Part shown: positions 5,262 to 8,143 of the stretch, one piece after another
Layout: each line of letters starts with the position of its first letter
How positions within the stretch are numbered: position 1 is the stretch's first letter
NCBI GenBank assembly: GCA_024280975.1
Contig: JAMXLQ010000196.1
Location: forward strand, 1-8,143
Direction of reading: 5' to 3'
Origin: Methanosarcina sp.
GTDB lineage: Archaea; Halobacteriota; Methanosarcinia; Methanosarcinales; Methanosarcinaceae
Length of the DNA: 8,143 nucleotides
Program-made: the position numbers and the translations under genes
Notes under the pieces: model-generated
What the model saw: only the letters and a program-made list of their open reading frames with translations
Databases searched by the model: none
Told to the model about the DNA's origin: nothing

Positions 5262-7244
5262 ATGGCATACAATCCAAAAACGGTAGATAATTCAAAAATG
5301 GCATATGAATTGGGTATTGATGCAGGTGGGACTTATACTGATTCGGTTTTAATTCGGAAATCGGATGGAAGAGTTATATGTTCAAACAAGGCACTGACAA
5401 CGTATCCTGACCCTCTTGAGGGAATAGAGAGGTCAATTGACGGCCTTGACCCTGAAAAGTTAAAACTCGCGACTATAGTTTCGGTTTCAACGACTCTTGC
5501 CACCAATACTATCCTTGAAAGAACAGGATATCCTGTCGGACTGATCCTTATCGGAAATTATGACATCCCTGAAGAATCTGGAATTGAAAACTGGATAATG
5601 GTACAGGGAGGACATGATAGTAATGGCGAGGAAGTAGCAGCTCTTGACCTGTCAGCAGTAGAAAATTTCGTATTTGGAACAAAAGATAGGGTCTCGGCTT
5701 TTGCGGTTTCTTCCTATTTTAGTGTGCGGAATCCTGAACATGAACTGCGCGTAAAAACCTTGATCCAGGAACTTTCAGGGCTGCCTGTTGTCTGCGGGCA
5801 TGAGTTAGCCCAGTCGCTCGGAGCCTATGAAAGGGGAGTTACCGCCTATCTCAATGCCCAGCTCCTGCCTGTAGCAGAGGGTTTCTTAAAGACGGTAGTA
5901 AATGAAATCGAAAGAAGAGGACTCAACTCAAGAATTGCGATGCTCCGCTGTGACGGGTCTGTAGTGAGCATGCATGAAGCCATGAAAAAGCCTATAGAAT
6001 CGGTCTTTTCAGGCCCTGCAGCAAGTCTTCTGGGAGCTTCTTACTTGTCCGGATGTGAGACCTGTACTGTAATTGACGTTGGAGGAACAAGCACTGACGT
6101 TTCCCTGATCCATAAAGGGCTTCCTCACCTCAGTGAAGCGGGAGCAGTTGTGGGAGGCTGGCAAACCAAGGTCAGGGCGTTGCGTATGGAAACCTCAGCA
6201 ATGGGTGGAGACAGTCACATCTGGGTCCAAAGTGGCAATATAAACATAGGTCCCAAACGAGTCATTCCACTCTGCAGGGCAGCAGTCCTGTATCCAGATT
6301 TTATGAATACCCTGAAAAAACGCTGGATTCCGGACAGGCTCAAGTTGAACGAGCATATCCAAGCAACAAAATTCTTTGTTCGGACAAAGCAGGTGCCCGC
6401 CAATTTGAGTCAGGAAGAAAAAGAGCTCCTTGCCCTTATAGGAAACGAACCTCTTTCCCTCAAAGATGTTTACTGGGACAGAAACATCCTGCCTCCGAGG
6501 AAAGTAATGGATTCTCTAATCCAGAAGCGGCTTGTTCAGGCAATTGGTTTTACCCCTACGGACGCCCTGCATGTGCTTGGAGAATATACGGAATGGAGTT
6601 CAGAAGCTTCGGAAATCGGTGCTACCCTGCTTGCAAATTTCATAGGGGTTGACAGGCATGAGTTCTGTTTAAAAGTTAAGCGGCTCTTTGCCAGGAACAT
6701 GGCCAGAGACCTCATTGCTTTTCTGATGGAAGGGGTGGATAGAGCCGAAATCCAGAAGATGCTTGAGGGTGGTTTCTTCTCTCGCTTTAAAGTGGATATC
6801 CCTGTTGTCCTTCTTGGGGGCCCGGTTCGAGCTTATGTAAACGAACTGAGTAAGCTGATTGATGCCGAAATTCTTGTTCCTGAATACTCAGATGTTGGAA
6901 ATGCAGTCGGAGCTCTTGCAGGAAAGGGGACAAAGCGTGTTGAGATAACTGTGCGCACACTTTATAGTGAGTCCAAGTATGACCTTAAAACGAGAGGTAT
7001 CTTTGTATACACCCCTCTAGGAAGAAGGCACTTCGTAATCAGGAGCGAAGCCCTGGAGTTTGCTGAGGAGTTTGGGAGAAAACTGATTCTTGACTATATG
7101 ACCGAATCTGGACTTTTCCCTGACCAGGTTACGGTTAGTGTAGAAAAAAAAGATATAAAGACCCGTGATGGTGAAATTCCAATAGAAACCAGACTTATCT
7201 TTGAAGGGATTGCAAATTCTGATGTATATGAAAAATGTCTATAA
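5262..7244 (+). CDS. Hydantoinase/oxoprolinase family protein (HyuA-like), copy 2
   Basis: A 660-aa paralogue of the preceding gene, alignable along its whole length with the same motifs: phosphate-1 IDAGGTYTD (19-27), STTLATNTIL (76-85), SGPAAS (250-255), phosphate-2 IDVGGTSTD (271-279), METSAMGGDSH (309-319), FTPTDALHVLG (430-440), GGP (519-521) and GNAVGA (546-551). The start chosen, ATG 5262, has GGAG (5251-5254) with a 7-nt spacer. Alignment with copy 1 would instead place the start at Met13 (5298), which has no ribosome binding site; the first 12 residues are thus an extra N-terminal tail. The C-terminus ends differently from copy 1 (DVYEKCL). The most divergent stretch is about residues 345-415, a plausible substrate- or partner-specific region. 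The two copies may form a hetero-oligomer or act on different substrates; both ideas are inference. Confidence 0.9.
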   Translation: MAYNPKTVDNSKMAYELGIDAGGTYTDSVLIRKSDGRVICSNKALTTYPDPLEGIERSIDGLDPEKLKLATIVSVSTTLATNTILERTGYPVGLILIGNYDIPEESGIENWIMVQGGHDSNGEEVAALDLSAVENFVFGTKDRVSAFAVSSYFSVRNPEHELRVKTLIQELSGLPVVCGHELAQSLGAYERGVTAYLNAQLLPVAEGFLKTVVNEIERRGLNSRIAMLRCDGSVVSMHEAMKKPIESVFSGPAASLLGASYLSGCETCTVIDVGGTSTDVSLIHKGLPHLSEAGAVVGGWQTKVRALRMETSAMGGDSHIWVQSGNINIGPKRVIPLCRAAVLYPDFMNTLKKRWIPDRLKLNEHIQATKFFVRTKQVPANLSQEEKELLALIGNEPLSLKDVYWDRNILPPRKVMDSLIQKRLVQAIGFTPTDALHVLGEYTEWSSEASEIGATLLANFIGVDRHEFCLKVKRLFARNMARDLIAFLMEGVDRAEIQKMLEGGFFSRFKVDIPVVLLGGPVRAYVNELSKLIDAEILVPEYSDVGNAVGALAGKGTKRVEITVRTLYSESKYDLKTRGIFVYTPLGRRHFVIRSEALEFAEEFGRKLILDYMTESGLFPDQVTVSVEKKDIKTRDGEIPIETRLIFEGIANSDVYEKCL

Positions 7245-7259
7245 AGAATGTCTATCAAG
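7234..7259 (+). repeat. Tandem 13-bp direct repeat across the stop of the second HyuA-like gene
   Basis: AATGTCTATAAAG (7234-7246) is followed directly by AATGTCTATCAAG (7247-7259), one mismatch. The first copy contains the TAA stop (7242-7244). Each copy contains an ATG followed by codons for Ser-Ile-Lys, in two different frames. The gene's own frame stays open for 17 more codons after the stop. A local duplication probably created or moved the end of the reading frame. Confidence 0.6.
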
Positions 7260-7423
7260 AAACTCTATCTGGACAGAGTAAAGATGATGAGGGTTTTAAA
7301 GAACTAATAGAGTAGATTCGTTCTCCGGATTTTGATTTTCATGGTAACCCTCTGTCTCTGAAAATCATAGACGAAAAGGATAAAGTTCATAACTCTGGTC
7401 TACATTTGAGGGATGAAAGATAG
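7235..7423 (+). CDS. Possible small TAG-containing ORF (pyrrolysine candidate or gene remnant)
   Basis: The frame starts at ATG 7235, overlapping the stop of the second HyuA-like gene by 10 nt. It runs 26 codons to TAG (7313-7315), then 35 more codons to TAG (7421-7423); no TAA or TGA occurs until 7523. The peptide looks coding-like on both sides of the first TAG (ETLSGQSKDDEGFKEL before, SPDFDFHGNPLSLKIIDEK after). Methanosarcina decodes UAG as pyrrolysine and rarely uses TAG as a stop, so a 62-aa product with pyrrolysine at position 27 is possible. No ribosome binding site of its own is seen, but overlap could allow reinitiation. Alternatives are a decayed gene or a chance frame. No family recognised. 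Confidence 0.3.
7334..7366 (+). repeat. Inverted repeat in the HyuA-like/pdaD spacer
   Basis: GATTTTCA (7334-7341) and TGAAAATC (7359-7366) form a perfect 8-bp stem with a 17-nt loop. There is no T-tract directly after it. It lies inside the TAG-interrupted frame and may be an RNA structure or coincidence. Confidence 0.3.
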
Positions 7424-7430
7424 TACTATC
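7419..7430. promoter_or_regulatory. Perfect 12-bp palindrome, possible operator upstream of pdaD
   Basis: GATAGTACTATC is perfectly self-complementary. It lies about 35-45 nt upstream of the candidate pdaD TATA element, a position suited to a dimeric regulator. The second TAG of the small frame is inside it. Function is inference. Confidence 0.35.
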
Positions 7431-7463
7431 AGCCCAATAGTTCAGCCTACTACTTTAAAAAAG

Positions 7464-7487
7464 TTTTAATTATCTATGTGTATATTG
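7464..7487 (+). promoter_or_regulatory. Candidate promoter of pdaD
   Basis: TTTTAATTAT (7464-7473), preceded by an A-rich possible BRE, and GTGTATATTGG (7478-7488 region) are two TATA-like options. They predict transcript starts near 7495 or 7510, giving leaders of about 35-50 nt before ATG 7544. Motif-based only. Confidence 0.35.
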
Positions 7488-7543
7488 GTTGCTTATGCAA
7501 TGGAAACCGCACAGTAAACAAATAAATCCCTTAAGGAGTTAGC

Positions 7544-8095
7544 ATGATCCCAAGAAAAGCATTTTTGACAAAGGGTACCGGGGTACACAAAGACAGATTA
7601 GCATCCTTTGAACTTGCGCTAAGGGCTGCAAAAATCGAGAAATATAATCTTGTAAGCGTTTCAAGTATTCTACCTCCGAATTGCAAAATCGTACCCAGAG
7701 AAGAAGGAGTCCTGGAGTTAAAACCTGGTGCCATTGTCCATTGTGTACTCGCAAGGAATGATACTGACGAACCTCATCGGTTAATGGCTTCAGCTATAGG
7801 AACTGCGGTTCCTGTAAATGAAGAAAACTACGGTTATATTTCCGAACATCATTCTTTTGGAGAAGAAGAAATTATTGCAGGAGAATATGCTGAAGACCTG
7901 GCAGCGACAATGCTTGCGACTACCCTTGGCATAGAGTTTGATGCTGAAATGGCCTGGCATGAGAGAGAACAGGTCTACAAGGCAAGCGGGCATATTTTTG
8001 ATACGTTCCATATTTGCCAGACCGCAAACGGCGATAAAGACGGAAAGTGGACTACAGTTGTAGCTGCTATGGTCTTTGTAACAAAACCTGATTAA
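7544..8095 (+). CDS. pdaD: Pyruvoyl-dependent arginine decarboxylase
   Basis: A 183-aa proenzyme that converts arginine to agmatine and CO2 in the cytoplasm. In archaea agmatine feeds polyamine synthesis and the agmatidine modification of tRNA-Ile2. The VSVSSILPP segment contains the Ser40-Ser41 pair that, by analogy with the Methanocaldococcus jannaschii enzyme, self-cleaves: residues 1-40 become the beta chain and Ser41 becomes the pyruvoyl group heading the alpha chain. Glu101 in YGYISEHH matches the conserved catalytic glutamate of the family. Length and the C-terminal VVAAMVFV strand fit. ATG 7544 follows AAGGAG (7533-7538) with a 5-nt spacer. It stands 299 nt after the second HyuA-like gene and probably has its own promoter. 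Methanosarcina genomes may carry more than one pdaD copy, so this could be one of two. Confidence 0.95.
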   Translation: MIPRKAFLTKGTGVHKDRLASFELALRAAKIEKYNLVSVSSILPPNCKIVPREEGVLELKPGAIVHCVLARNDTDEPHRLMASAIGTAVPVNEENYGYISEHHSFGEEEIIAGEYAEDLAATMLATTLGIEFDAEMAWHEREQVYKASGHIFDTFHICQTANGDKDGKWTTVVAAMVFVTKPD

Positions 8096-8143
8096 TAAAA
8101 TACATAGTTAAAAAATTGGGATATACTCGAACATTAAAGTTAA

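Noticed and set aside
8096..8143. Terminator after pdaD
   Set aside because: The final 48 bases are AT-rich without a T-tract or clear stem; the window ends too soon to judge.

Overview
The window looks like a piece of a methanogenic archaeal chromosome, most likely Methanosarcina or a close relative. The signs are moderately GC coding regions separated by very AT-rich spacers, archaeal TATA-like promoters, AGGAGG-type ribosome binding sites, a pyruvoyl-dependent arginine decarboxylase of archaeal type, and no use of TAG as the stop of any confident gene. Genus assignment rests on overall character and remembered protein families, not on a search.

Left part (1-1632, minus strand): an ABC-2 type exporter operon (ATPase, then the first 38 codons of its permease, cut by the window edge) lies downstream of a two-gene RelE/ParE-like toxin-antitoxin module. 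A compact hairpin plus T-tract overlaps the toxin stop codon and separates the two units.

Middle part (1633-3047): an AT-rich, gene-poor stretch. It holds one plausible small winged-helix/HTH-like gene (2089-2457, minus) whose frame stays open upstream without a normal start codon, an orphan 76-codon open frame ending in a 40-nt imperfect hairpin (1815-2045, minus), and a stop-riddled but protein-like minus-strand frame (about 2644-2922). I read this as a zone of decayed accessory genes next to the toxin-antitoxin module.

Right part (3048-8095, plus strand): two long tandem paralogues of the hydantoinase A/oxoprolinase (HyuA-like, ASKHA-fold ATPase) family, 640 and 660 aa, each with its own ribosome binding site and candidate promoter. 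They are followed by pdaD, which makes agmatine from arginine. No HyuB-type partner is present in the window. Between the second paralogue and pdaD lies a short frame that starts inside the paralogue's stop region and is interrupted only by TAG codons. In a pyrrolysine-using archaeon this could be a small pyrrolysine protein, or it may be a decayed remnant. The HyuA pair next to pdaD, and this TAG-containing frame, are the most interesting parts of the window.
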